Assembly: GCA_038045965.1 (NCBI GenBank)
Contig: JBBSXD010000020.1
Coordinates: 1 to 15,095 of the forward strand
Reading direction: 5' to 3'
Length of the DNA stretch: 15,095 nucleotides
Origin: ARS1285 sp038045965
GTDB taxonomy: Archaea > Nanobdellota > Nanobdellia > Pacearchaeales > GW2011-AR1
The translations under genes and the position numbers were made by a program. A model generated the notes under the pieces. It did not search any database. It saw only the letters and a list, made by a program, of their open reading frames with translations, and was not told the DNA's origin. Shown here in pieces: positions 1-6,953 of the stretch; within the stretch, counting starts at the first letter, position 1; every line of letters begins with the position of its first letter.

Positions 1-138
1 ACATCCCCAAATCATTGGAGGGAATTCTTCAGGAGTTATTGAAACACCTACACCACTTACTATACTAACAGCAAATAAAGAAGGTACTACTGAAAGTACA
101 AGCATACTTACCATTAATAAACTAAAAAGTTTTTTCAT
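1..138 (-). CDS. Secreted or surface protein, N-terminal part (cut by window edge)
   Basis: The window holds only the first 46 codons. The protein starts MKKLFSLLMVSMLVLSVVP and has a classic Sec signal peptide: two lysines, a hydrophobic core of about 15 residues, then a small-residue region (SLFA) where cleavage is likely near residue 23. The mature start contains SIVSGVGVSITPEEFPP followed by MIWGC. The start is fixed by a strong Shine-Dalgarno site AAAGGAGGT eight bases upstream, unlike the leaderless genes around it. From general familiarity, DPANN genomes often encode exported proteins with a similar ITPEEFPP/W-C start, but I cannot name a function. The gene reads away from the 718-aa receptor-like gene's 3' end, and the two share the minus strand. 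Export is well supported; anything beyond that is unknown because the C-terminal part lies outside. Confidence 0.75.
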   Translation of the reverse strand, partial: MKKLFSLLMVSMLVLSVVPSLFAVSIVSGVGVSITPEEFPPMIWGC

Positions 139-146
139 TTTTCTAT

Positions 147-155
147 ACCTCCTTT
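147..155 (-). promoter_or_regulatory. Strong Shine-Dalgarno site of the secreted-protein gene
   Basis: On the minus strand the sequence reads AAAGGAGGT, a near-perfect complement to the 16S rRNA 3' end, and it ends 8 nt before the ATG. It decides the start at 138. It stands out because most other genes here have a TATA box about 29 bp from the start and so no room for such a site. Confidence 0.8.
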
Positions 156-191
156 CAATCCATTGTCATCTATCCCCTTATTGATATTCTC

Positions 192-209
192 AATAAACCC
201 GGGTTTATT
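192..209. promoter_or_regulatory. Perfect 18-bp palindrome, candidate operator
   Basis: AATAAACCCGGGTTTATT is a perfect inverted repeat with no spacer and a CCCGGG core in a very AT-rich region. It lies 54-71 bp upstream of the secreted-protein start. On the minus strand a TATA-like stretch (about 216-228) sits just upstream, so the predicted transcription start (about 194-199) falls inside the palindrome. That is a common position for an archaeal repressor site. It could also form a short 5' hairpin in the mRNA. The palindrome is seen; the operator role is inferred. Confidence 0.5.
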
Positions 210-427
210 AGATGAATATAAAAATAAATTTTTCATACTAAAAAATTTAAATCTATCAAAAGATTTTTTTCCAAAAAATCCCTTTTTTAAGTAACTCATA
301 AGTTACACACCTAAAAACTTCTTTATAAATAAATTTTTAATGAGAAATAATTTTTCAAATCCCACATATAAAGAAAAATATATCAACAAGTATAAAAGAT
401 GTAAGTACTAAAAATTAATAAACAATT
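210..427. other. AT-rich intergenic region upstream of the secreted-protein gene
   Basis: No coding region is visible. The stretch holds the probable TATA region of the secreted-protein gene (about 216-228, minus strand). It also holds a small inverted repeat at 291-306 with 6-bp arms GTAACT/AGTTAC around a CATA loop. The rest is A/T runs, including the T-rich 3' flank of the 718-aa gene on the minus strand (about 411-415). Confidence 0.5.
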
Positions 428-2584
428 CTATTTATTCTGTCTCTCTAAAAATCCTTTAATAAACTTGCTATTTTTTTCAGCGTCTACAATATTCCTTAAA
501 AGATAAGCATTATCATTAATTTTATCTGCTTTAATTTGTGAACCCATTCTCTGAAAACTATCTTTAGTCAACAAAACATTTCTATTAGAAATATCAACCA
601 ATCTTTTAGCAGAAATAAAAATATTTCCTAAGGCGGTAAATTTCAACTTTCCATTTTCAATTTTATTTATTATATCTCCAGAATTAACAGCTATCCCAAA
701 TTCAATAACTTCCTTAAATTTTTTATTATATTCACTTAAAATATTATATATATTTTGAGCCGATAAAACAGCAGTTTGTTCATTATTTTCTGTTTTAGTC
801 ATTAAAGGGCTAAATATTACAAAAACAAAATCTCCTTGTTCATAAACTGCTCCCTTCTTAGAATAAACAGATTCTATTGCTTGCTCCAAAACTTTTTTTT
901 CATTTTTCCCTAATTTATTTTTTATTTTAACAACCAAAACAGCTACTTTAGATTTATCTCCGCTCATTACCATAACCTGATCAGCTTTATTTGATATTGT
1001 ATTTCCTCTAAAGTCCAATCTTCTTATTTCAGAAGCATCACGTAAGATAACTGGTTTTTTATCTTCGGATTTTTCTTTTGAGAAAGATTCACTTTTTAGA
1101 GAATTAACCATAGAACCTCCAGAACCACCTTGAAAATTTTCTAAAGGTTTAAATGAATGAAGAGCTGTAGATCTTTTCTTAAAAACACTTCTAAATAAAA
1201 ATAATAAAATCAGTATCAGGATTATAAAAAAGAATATCCAAAAGACAGGACTATTCAAATTTATTCCTTCTCCAACGGCATTCACATTTACAACTTTACC
1301 AGTTAAACTAACTCCCGATTTTACAAATTCATTATCCCCATCTCTAACCTTAACATTATATTCTCCTTGAGAGCCAGTTAATTTAAAATTTGTGCTTTCT
1401 GTTAATTCTAAATTTACAGATTTAATAAATGGTTTTCCATTTAATTCAATTTCAATATTTTTATCATAAGGAATATTTCCTATATTACTAACTATTAAAG
1501 TATCATTAACTAAATCAAAACTCACTATAGCTTTTTCATTTACAAAAAAACTTTTTGAAACATTTAAACTATTGGCACTAGCTTCAATTTCATAATAACC
1601 CGAAGGAGTATTCTTAGGAATTTCATAACTAATTCCTTCTTCGGACTTAACTATCTTTTCATAAAATCTTTCCTTTAAACTATTCCTAATAACAACAGAA
1701 ACTTCTTCATTAATATTAATTCCAGTTTGATCTAATAATTTTGGTTTCAATTCTATAATAGTTCCAGGATCAAAATTTTGAGTATTAAGATTTAATTCTA
1801 TTCCTTTTATTATTTGAGATACTTTAAGGTTGGCATAACCAACTCCCTCACTTGTTTTTTCTTCTCCGGATTTTTCATAAACCAAAATATCAATTCTAAA
1901 ATCTCCCGCAGGTGTATCTTCAGGAATTTTTATACTAACTGAGAACTTTCCATCATTAATTCTTCCATAAAAAATTCCTGCATTATACTCTAAATTCTCC
2001 TCGTTATTTTCATCATTTAAACCATTATCTTCAGATTCTTGGTTCTCAGAATTATTTTGGATATTAGATATTTCATTTTTTTCTTCAACTAATTTTAAAG
2101 CTTCAAGCAAAGGAATTTTAATTTCAACTTCTCCATTAACAGAATTCCCATTTATTTTTTCAGCGCTCCCACTAATAATAATTTCTTCATTTGGTCTTGC
2201 AAAAAAAGCATCGTTATTTAATTTAACAATCAAAAGTTTAGATATCTCAAAATTTATGCTGTCAAATTTTTCTCCATTATAAAATCCTGTAAAATGACAA
2301 TCTCCATTTGCTCTATTTATTGTATTAAAATTTAATGGTAGTTTAATATTAACTTTTCCATCGCTTGAAGGTAAATTATTAAACTCTATAACAAAATTTG
2401 AACTGCAGTACAATTTAACATTCAATAATAATCCTTCATGTATAGGATCTACTTTAACATTAAAATCTATCATATCTCCTAGATTATACTTACTATTAAC
2501 TTCAGAAAAATAAACTCCAGCAGAAACAAAATTTAAAAAAAATAATACTGACACTACCATTAATACAAAAATTCTCTTTTTCAT
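428..2584 (-). CDS. Membrane-anchored receptor-like protein with degenerate class III cyclase-like domain
   Basis: The 718-aa protein has a signal peptide (residues 1-22, ending VSAG) and a long extracellular part rich in beta strands. That part resembles MG2/Ig-like repeats, with motifs such as IPEDTPAGDFRI and IPKNTPSGYYEI, and holds an acidic Asn/Glu-rich linker near 170-200. One transmembrane helix follows (about 445-467, then FRSVFKKR). The cytoplasmic part (about 545-680) follows the class III nucleotide cyclase pattern: AVLVVKIK, then EQGDFVFVIF, then EFGIAVNSGDI, then FTALGNIFISAKRL. Compared with active cyclases, the first metal Asp is Lys, the GDTVNVAAR block has lost its Asp and Asn, and only the second Asp (in QGD) and the Arg remain. 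It is therefore probably a sensing or binding module, not an active cyclase. The start is supported by a TATA box exactly 29 bp upstream. The cyclase fold is inferred from motif order. Confidence 0.75.
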   Translation of the reverse strand: MKKRIFVLMVVSVLFFLNFVSAGVYFSEVNSKYNLGDMIDFNVKVDPIHEGLLLNVKLYCSSNFVIEFNNLPSSDGKVNIKLPLNFNTINRANGDCHFTGFYNGEKFDSINFEISKLLIVKLNNDAFFARPNEEIIISGSAEKINGNSVNGEVEIKIPLLEALKLVEEKNEISNIQNNSENQESEDNGLNDENNEENLEYNAGIFYGRINDGKFSVSIKIPEDTPAGDFRIDILVYEKSGEEKTSEGVGYANLKVSQIIKGIELNLNTQNFDPGTIIELKPKLLDQTGININEEVSVVIRNSLKERFYEKIVKSEEGISYEIPKNTPSGYYEIEASANSLNVSKSFFVNEKAIVSFDLVNDTLIVSNIGNIPYDKNIEIELNGKPFIKSVNLELTESTNFKLTGSQGEYNVKVRDGDNEFVKSGVSLTGKVVNVNAVGEGINLNSPVFWIFFFIILILILLFLFRSVFKKRSTALHSFKPLENFQGGSGGSMVNSLKSESFSKEKSEDKKPVILRDASEIRRLDFRGNTISNKADQVMVMSGDKSKVAVLVVKIKNKLGKNEKKVLEQAIESVYSKKGAVYEQGDFVFVIFSPLMTKTENNEQTAVLSAQNIYNILSEYNKKFKEVIEFGIAVNSGDIINKIENGKLKFTALGNIFISAKRLVDISNRNVLLTKDSFQRMGSQIKADKINDNAYLLRNIVDAEKNSKFIKGFLERQNK

Positions 2585-2605
2585 AAGAATTATAGATAAC
2601 TTTAT

Positions 2606-2613
2606 TATTTAAA
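2606..2613 (-). promoter_or_regulatory. TATA box of the receptor-like gene
   Basis: On the minus strand the box reads TTTAAATA, preceded by the A-rich BRE-like sequence GAAAAACC. Its first base is 29 bp before the ATG at 2584, so transcription should begin at or next to the start codon (leaderless mRNA). Confidence 0.7.
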
Positions 2614-2646
2614 GGTTTTTCTGTATCTTTAATTATAGTTTCTTAC

Positions 2647-2669
2647 ATATATTATTAAAAATAATATAT
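2647..2669. repeat. AT-only inverted repeat
   Basis: Arms ATATATTATT and AATAATATAT (10 bp) flank an AAA loop. The repeat lies between the divergent receptor gene promoter and the candidate ncRNA. It may be a weak terminator, a DNA-melting site or a regulator site; AT-richness makes chance occurrence possible. Confidence 0.4.
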
Positions 2670-2705
2670 TCCTCAAAATTTTATGAAAGAAATAAATGAA
2701 ACTGA

Positions 2706-2713
2706 TTTAATTT
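2706..2713 (+). promoter_or_regulatory. Possible TATA box of the candidate ncRNA
   Basis: TTTAATTT, preceded by the BRE-like GAAACTGA. Using the 29-bp rule seen for genes in this window, transcription would start at about 2735, precisely at the base of the first hairpin. The box is weaker than the TTTAAATA boxes nearby. Confidence 0.35.
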
Positions 2714-2735
2714 TTTTAAAAAAACTTTCTTCATT

Positions 2736-2872
2736 ATGTCCGAAACGTTGAAAACCTCACCATAAATGGTGAGGTCGTTTCGGAGCATCCCAAAAAATCT
2801 CCATTTGAAAGAAAAATCGCCGATCAAACTTCTGCCTTTAGGCAGAGGTGGCGATTTTTCAGGGATTTTTTC
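2736..2872 (+). ncRNA. Candidate structured RNA: two tandem bulged hairpins
   Basis: Two adjacent hairpins share one architecture but not their stem sequences. Hairpin A: outer stem 2739-2747/2776-2784 (9 bp, extendable by 2736-2738/2786-2788), 6-nt 5'-side bulge TTGAAA, inner 9-bp stem 2754-2762/2767-2775, loop TAAA. Hairpin B: outer stem 2811-2821/2850-2860 (11 bp), 6-nt 5'-side bulge GATCAA, inner 9-bp stem 2828-2836/2841-2849, loop TTTA. A further stem, 2792-2799/2864-2871, encloses B and ends in an oligo-T run usable as a terminator. Both bulges end in AA, and both inner stems open with ACYTC and close with GAGGT, while other paired bases differ but stay complementary. This GC-rich, structured island in AT-rich DNA has no ORF. 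I do not recognise the family. Strand is uncertain: plus is chosen from the possible promoter and the T-run. Confidence 0.5.
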
Positions 2873-2919
2873 TGATATGAAGCTTTAACTTATTCTGCAA
2901 CAGATCCTATTGTAATAAA

Positions 2920-2927
2920 TTATATTA
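2920..2927 (+). promoter_or_regulatory. TATA box of the 193-aa gene
   Basis: TTATATTA starts 28 bp before the ATG at 2948, giving the leaderless layout. This spacing favours the ATG at 2948 over the next in-frame ATG at 2960. Confidence 0.55.
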
Positions 2928-2947
2928 TTGAAACAAAAATAGGAATT

Positions 2948-3529
2948 ATGTCAAATAAAATGTTCTATGATGCATATGGTAATGGAGAACCTGAAGACTT
3001 AGAAATTGCAGAGAAAATAATGAAAAAAAGAATATCGATAGCAGGAAAAGACATAAAGCTACATCATAAATATTATTCAGAATTTCTTAACTTGTTTTAT
3101 GACATAGATGAAAATATAAATACAAATAACAGAGAAAAAGTAGCAGAAAAATCAAATGATTTAGTAGATAGAATTAAAGCATATATATTCAGAGTAGTTG
3201 ATAATCATAACTCAAAATTAAAAGAAAATGCTTTCTTAACTTATCCTTCTTGTTATATAGAATATGGATTTCATATACAAGGGTCAGACACAATAGACCA
3301 CTTAGCTTTTAATCTAAATTCAGATTATTTAGGAGCAAAAAAAGATCTGAATAAGATAACAAAACTATTATCATCTTTCTCGTCAATAAAAGAAAGAATA
3401 CCTATATATAAAATTGCAACTCAAGAGGATACTGGAATAGGAATTATGGACACTTCATTAAGAGGTAGATATGAACTAAATATAGAATTATTAAGAAGAA
3501 TCGGATTTGAATTAGAAAATCTTAAATAA
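2948..3529 (+). CDS. Uncharacterised 193-aa soluble protein
   Basis: I do not recognise this protein. It has no signal peptide or transmembrane segment and is rich in Lys, Glu, Asn and Ile. The first half is predicted helical (EIAEKIMKKRISIAGKDIK; then KVAEKSNDLVDRIKAYIF). The middle holds aromatic and beta-like stretches (YPSCYIEYGFHIQG, then DHLAFNLNSDYLG), and the C-terminus is helical again (IELLRRIGFELENLK). Only one Cys is present, so there is no zinc site. The start is set by a TATA box 28 bp upstream. It is a single-gene unit, divergent from the receptor-like gene and followed by an oligo-T run and a decayed gene. The candidate ncRNA lies just upstream, co-directional with it if on the plus strand. 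No function is proposed. Confidence 0.75.
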   Translation: MSNKMFYDAYGNGEPEDLEIAEKIMKKRISIAGKDIKLHHKYYSEFLNLFYDIDENINTNNREKVAEKSNDLVDRIKAYIFRVVDNHNSKLKENAFLTYPSCYIEYGFHIQGSDTIDHLAFNLNSDYLGAKKDLNKITKLLSSFSSIKERIPIYKIATQEDTGIGIMDTSLRGRYELNIELLRRIGFELENLK

Positions 3530-3531
3530 TC

Positions 3532-3537
3532 TTTTTT
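3532..3537 (+). terminator. Oligo-T terminator after the 193-aa gene
   Basis: A run of six T residues starts 2 nt after the stop codon region of the 193-aa gene. Archaeal RNA polymerase stops at T-runs without a hairpin, so this is a plausible 3' end. Confidence 0.4.
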
Positions 3538-3548
3538 ACTAGATTTAT

Positions 3549-3911
3549 ATGAAAAAAAGAGTATATCTACGAATAAAAAAGATTCTAATAACTTCTTCAA
3601 TTATGATTCTAGGAATTCTTATCTTCAAATCTCTACCAATGCTTTCATTCAACAAAAATATTTTATTTGATGCTTCTTACATATGATAATATTCTCATTT
3701 ACTCTATATATAAAGAGTCATCTATTTAATAATGTAATATATTACATTTTTTATAGACCAAAACAATTCATGGAGATTTCCTTATTTTATATTTTGTTTA
3801 TCAGTAATAATCATAATTTCTATTCAAAGAATAATTTCTAATGCTCATAACGACATAGGGATTTTATTGGTGTTATTAATCTCTATAATATCTATCGTTA
3901 TTCCAAACTAG
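3549..3911 (+). pseudogene. Decayed small membrane protein gene with compensating frameshifts
   Basis: This stretch reads as a membrane protein only when pieces of two frames are joined. Piece 1 (3549-3683) gives MKKRVYLRIKKILITSSIM and a first hydrophobic helix, then FDASYI before stops at 3684 and 3687. Piece 2, shifted by one base (about 3680-3765), continues HMIIFSFTLYI without a stop. Piece 3 (about 3738-3911), back in the frame of piece 1, gives DQNNSWRFPYFIFCL, then a basic turn QRIISNAHNDIG and another hydrophobic helix up to a stop at 3909. Intact, it would be about 120 residues with three to four helices. The Arg-x5-His arrangement (RIISNAH) recalls the last motif of PAP2-type lipid phosphatases, but the following Asp spacing does not fit, so that is only a hint. 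No usable start exists for piece 3. A sequencing error could mimic this, but two shifts plus several stops favour true decay. Confidence 0.5.
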
Positions 3912-3946
3912 AAAGAGATAAGAAATAAAATAACATTTTGAAAGGA

Positions 3947-3954
3947 TTTAAATA
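3947..3954 (+). promoter_or_regulatory. TATA box of trpS
   Basis: TTTAAATA preceded by the BRE-like GAAAGGA. Its first base is 29 bp before the trpS ATG, predicting a leaderless mRNA. Confidence 0.7.
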
Positions 3955-3975
3955 TTTGAGAAATTATTTTTAAAA

Positions 3976-5088
3976 ATGAAAAACACAATTAATCCTTGGG
4001 AATTTAAAGGAGATATAAACTATGAAAGACTTGTTAGAGAATTTGGATTATCTGAAATGAAAGAACTTCCAGAGATTTTTAATAAAGAATTAATTTTCAG
4101 AAGAAAAATAATATTTGCTCATAGAGATTATCAAAAGGTATTAGAAGCGATAAAAAATAAAAAAAAATTTGTAATGATGACTGGACTAATGCCAACAGGA
4201 AAATTTCATTTAGGACATTTATTATTAGTAAAACAGTTTTTATTCTATCAAAAATTAGGAGCTAAAATTTATATAGCCGTTGCTGACATTGAAGCGTATA
4301 ATACTAGGAATCAATCTCTGGAAGAAAGCAGAAAAATTGCTATAGAAGAATATATCACAAATTACATTTCTTTAGGATTAGAAAAAGAGAATTTAGAAAT
4401 TTATTTCCAATCAGAAAGATCAAAGGAATCAAAAAAATCAAACGCTTATTATAGACTTCAGAATATTTTAGCAAAACATCTTACTTTCAATGAATTTACT
4501 TCTACTTACGGAGAGATAACTCCTGGAAAGATGATATCATCACTTTTACAAGCATCAGATATGCTTCACCCTCAACTTCCAGAATTTGAAAATGAATGTC
4601 CTGTTGTTATCCCAGTAGGAATAGATCAAGATCCTCATATAAGACTTACAAGAGATATATCCAAAAGAATAAAATCGATAAAATTTTCACAGATATCTTC
4701 TACTTATCATAAAATGATTCCAGGACTTAAAGGAACAAAATCAAAGATGTCTTCATCAGACCCAAATTCATTTATAGCGCTTACAGATGATCCAAAAACA
4801 ATAAAAAATAAAATAAATAAATATGCATTCAGCGGGGGTCAGAAAACCCTTGAAGAGCATAGAAAAAAAGGAGGAAATCCTGATATAGATGTTTCTTTTC
4901 AATATTTAAAAATGCTTTTAGAAGAAGACGATAAAAAACTAGAAGAAATAGAAAAAAATTATAAATCAGGAAAACTTACTACAGGAGAATTAAAAGATTA
5001 CACTATTAAAAAAATAAATTCTTTTTTAAAAAACCATCAAGAAAAAAGAGAAAAAGTGGGAAAGATTATTGAGAAATTTATAGCTTAA
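3976..5088 (+). CDS. trpS: Tryptophanyl-tRNA synthetase, archaeal type
   Basis: Charges tRNA-Trp with tryptophan using ATP in the cytoplasm. The 370-aa chain is a class I synthetase. The HIGH motif appears as TGKFHLGH (around residues 75-81) and the KMSKS loop as KMSSS (about 257-261). Between them lies the block IPVGIDQDPHIRLTRDISKR (about 213-232), typical of archaeal/eukaryotic TrpRS, where GxDQ contacts the substrate. The N-terminus NPWEFKG, followed by YERLVREFG, matches the short archaeal N-terminal extension. Length is within the usual 370-390 range and nothing is missing. The start is fixed by the TATA box 29 bp upstream. It is followed 30 bp later by thrS, which has its own TATA box, so the two are neighbours in one direction but likely separate transcripts. 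Confidence 0.95.
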   Translation: MKNTINPWEFKGDINYERLVREFGLSEMKELPEIFNKELIFRRKIIFAHRDYQKVLEAIKNKKKFVMMTGLMPTGKFHLGHLLLVKQFLFYQKLGAKIYIAVADIEAYNTRNQSLEESRKIAIEEYITNYISLGLEKENLEIYFQSERSKESKKSNAYYRLQNILAKHLTFNEFTSTYGEITPGKMISSLLQASDMLHPQLPEFENECPVVIPVGIDQDPHIRLTRDISKRIKSIKFSQISSTYHKMIPGLKGTKSKMSSSDPNSFIALTDDPKTIKNKINKYAFSGGQKTLEEHRKKGGNPDIDVSFQYLKMLLEEDDKKLEEIEKNYKSGKLTTGELKDYTIKKINSFLKNHQEKREKVGKIIEKFIA

Positions 5089-5089
5089 T

Positions 5090-5097
5090 TTTAAATA
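5090..5097 (+). promoter_or_regulatory. TATA box of thrS
   Basis: TTTAAATA begins one base after the trpS coding end and lies 29 bp before the thrS ATG. The promoter is squeezed into the 30-bp gap between the two synthetase genes. Confidence 0.7.
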
Positions 5098-5118
5098 CCA
5101 AATATCTCTATTAATAAT

Positions 5119-6816
5119 ATGAAAATACTCTCGTTACATTGTGATTATATAAAATTTAAGCCATTAAAAAATGCCTTAAAAAATCCAGAGGAACTTTCAG
5201 AAAAAAGAAAAAATGAGATTAATGTTAAAGATCCTTTAGTAATAATGGTTGCCGTTGAAAAAAAAGACGAACAAAATCCAGAACTATTAAATCTTTTTAC
5301 CAATGAAATAAAAAAATTAGCTAAAGAAATAAAAGCCAAAAATCTGGTTATTTATCCATACGCCCATTTATCTTCTTCATTATCAAATCCAGAATTTGCA
5401 TTAAAAATATTAAAAGAAACAGAAGATAATTTAAAAAAAGATTTTGAAATTATAGAAAGAGCTCCATTTGGTTATTATAAAGAATTTGAATTAAAAGTTA
5501 AAGGTCATCCTTTATCGGAGCTTTCCAGAGAAATAAATTACTCAGAAGAAATAAAAAAACAGGAAGAGATTTATGATCACAAAAAATTATTAAAAGAAAT
5601 TACAAAATTAAAATTGGATTCAAGAAAATTAAAAGATAACGATCATAGAATTATAGGACAACAAATGGATTTATTTTCTTTTTCAGATTTGGCTCCAGGA
5701 ATGGTTTTCTGGCATAACAAAGGTCTAATAATAAGAAATCAACTAATTAATTTCTTAAGAGAAGAACAAAATAAATTAGATTATCAAGAAATACAAACCC
5801 CTCAGATTTTAGACAAGAAATTATGGCAGATATCCGGACACTGGGAAAAATATAAAGAAAATATTTTTCTATCTGAATATGAAAAAAGAGATTTTGCTAT
5901 TAAGCCTATGAACTGTCCTGGAGCAATGTTAGTATATAAATCAAGGCCAAAATCTTACAAAGATTTACCTTTAAGATTAGCAGAAATAGGAATTGTTCAT
6001 AGACAAGAACTTTCTGGAGTATTATCAGGATTATTCAGATTAATTCAATTCACTCAAGACGATGCACATATATTTTGCACAGAAAAACAGCTTGAAGAAG
6101 AAATAACAAAAATTATAAATCTCATTGATAAATTTTATAAAACATTCAAATTTAATTATCATGTAGAACTTTCCACAAGACCAGAAAAAAGAATAGGAGA
6201 TGAAAAATTATGGGACAAAGCAGAAAAAATATTAGAAAAAATATTAGAAAAAAAAGAATTAAAATTTAAAATCAATAAAGGAGATGGAGCTTTTTACGGA
6301 CCAAAAATAGATTTCCATATTTCAGATTCTCTAAAAAGAACATGGCAGTTAGCAACTATTCAATTAGATTTTGCAATGCCAGAAAGATTTGACTTAACTT
6401 ATACAGATAATGAAAACAAACAAAAAAGACCTATAATGATTCATAGAGTAATTTATGGTTCCATAGAAAGATTTATAGGAATTATTTTAGAGCATACCAA
6501 AGGACATCTTCCTTTATGGCTCTCTCCTCTTCAAGTAAGAATAATTAATTTTACAGACAAAAATAACAAATCATGTGAGGATTTATTTCAAAAGTTAAAA
6601 GAATATAATATAAGAGTAGATATAGATCTTCATCAAGAACCTATAGGAGGAAAAATAAAACAAGCTGAAATTGAGAAAATACCTTACATAGTAGTTATTG
6701 GAGATAAAGAAGAAAAAACTGGGAATTTAGCAGTAAGAAAAGAAGGAAAAATATCTGAAATAAAAGAAAGAGAATTTATAGAAAAAATATTAAAAGAAAT
6801 AAAAGAGAAAAATTGA
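5119..6816 (+). CDS. thrS: Threonyl-tRNA synthetase with archaeal editing domain
   Basis: Charges tRNA-Thr and removes mischarged serine. Residues 1-140 form the archaeal DTD-like editing domain. His83, Tyr120, Lys121 and Glu134 fall at exactly the positions I recall as active-site residues in the Pyrococcus abyssi enzyme. The class II catalytic core follows: MNCPG (zinc Cys), motif 2 region HRQELSGVLSGLFRLIQF, DDAHIF (zinc His) and motif 3 region IHRVIYGSIERFIGIILEH (zinc His). The C-terminal 100 residues are the anticodon-binding domain (LPLWLSPLQVRI through the end). At 565 aa it is somewhat shorter than many euryarchaeal forms of about 620 aa, from a compact linker and C-terminus, with no domain lost. 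There is no TGS domain, as usual in archaea. Start supported by a TATA box 29 bp upstream. Confidence 0.96.
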   Translation: MKILSLHCDYIKFKPLKNALKNPEELSEKRKNEINVKDPLVIMVAVEKKDEQNPELLNLFTNEIKKLAKEIKAKNLVIYPYAHLSSSLSNPEFALKILKETEDNLKKDFEIIERAPFGYYKEFELKVKGHPLSELSREINYSEEIKKQEEIYDHKKLLKEITKLKLDSRKLKDNDHRIIGQQMDLFSFSDLAPGMVFWHNKGLIIRNQLINFLREEQNKLDYQEIQTPQILDKKLWQISGHWEKYKENIFLSEYEKRDFAIKPMNCPGAMLVYKSRPKSYKDLPLRLAEIGIVHRQELSGVLSGLFRLIQFTQDDAHIFCTEKQLEEEITKIINLIDKFYKTFKFNYHVELSTRPEKRIGDEKLWDKAEKILEKILEKKELKFKINKGDGAFYGPKIDFHISDSLKRTWQLATIQLDFAMPERFDLTYTDNENKQKRPIMIHRVIYGSIERFIGIILEHTKGHLPLWLSPLQVRIINFTDKNNKSCEDLFQKLKEYNIRVDIDLHQEPIGGKIKQAEIEKIPYIVVIGDKEEKTGNLAVRKEGKISEIKEREFIEKILKEIKEKN

Positions 6817-6913
6817 TTAGACGTTAAAAAAGAGATTATAGTCTTACAAATTTCTCAAGATTAAAAACAGAAAATCTTAAAAACACCAATTTATTATTAT
6901 AACTAATTAACTC

Positions 6914-6942
6914 CCCGGTATGGTCTTTTGGACAATGCCGGG
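6914..6942. other. GC-rich hairpin between thrS and the NYN remnant
   Basis: A 12-position stem (6914-6925 with 6931-6942; one G/A mismatch, one G-T pair) closes a 5-nt loop TTTTG. It begins CCCGG and ends CCGGG, an isolated GC island in a 137-bp AT-rich gap. No T-run follows, so it is a poor terminator. It lies 11 nt before the ATG of the NYN remnant and could be a 5' leader structure of that lost gene, a scar of rearrangement or a small RNA element. It differs from the hairpins at 2736-2872, having no 5' bulge. Confidence 0.45.
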
Positions 6943-6953
6943 CTTACTTCAAA

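Noticed and set aside
2739..2860. Integron attC site, kink-turn or H/ACA guide RNA
   Set aside because: The ends lack the paired RYYYAAC/GTTRRRY boxes of attC, the 6-nt bulge lacks the tandem G-A pairs of a kink-turn, and there is no two-sided guide pocket or ACA end.
3549..3686. Intact 45-aa membrane microprotein
   Set aside because: Continuation of the hydrophobic pattern in the next frame and return to the first frame downstream make a broken longer gene more likely.
5145..5339. Minus-strand open frame inside thrS
   Set aside because: It lies opposite the editing domain of thrS, is Ser/Phe-rich from antisense reading of Lys/Glu codons, and has no promoter.
6914..6942. Intrinsic terminator of thrS
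   Set aside because: The hairpin is 98 bp past the thrS stop and has no following T-run.
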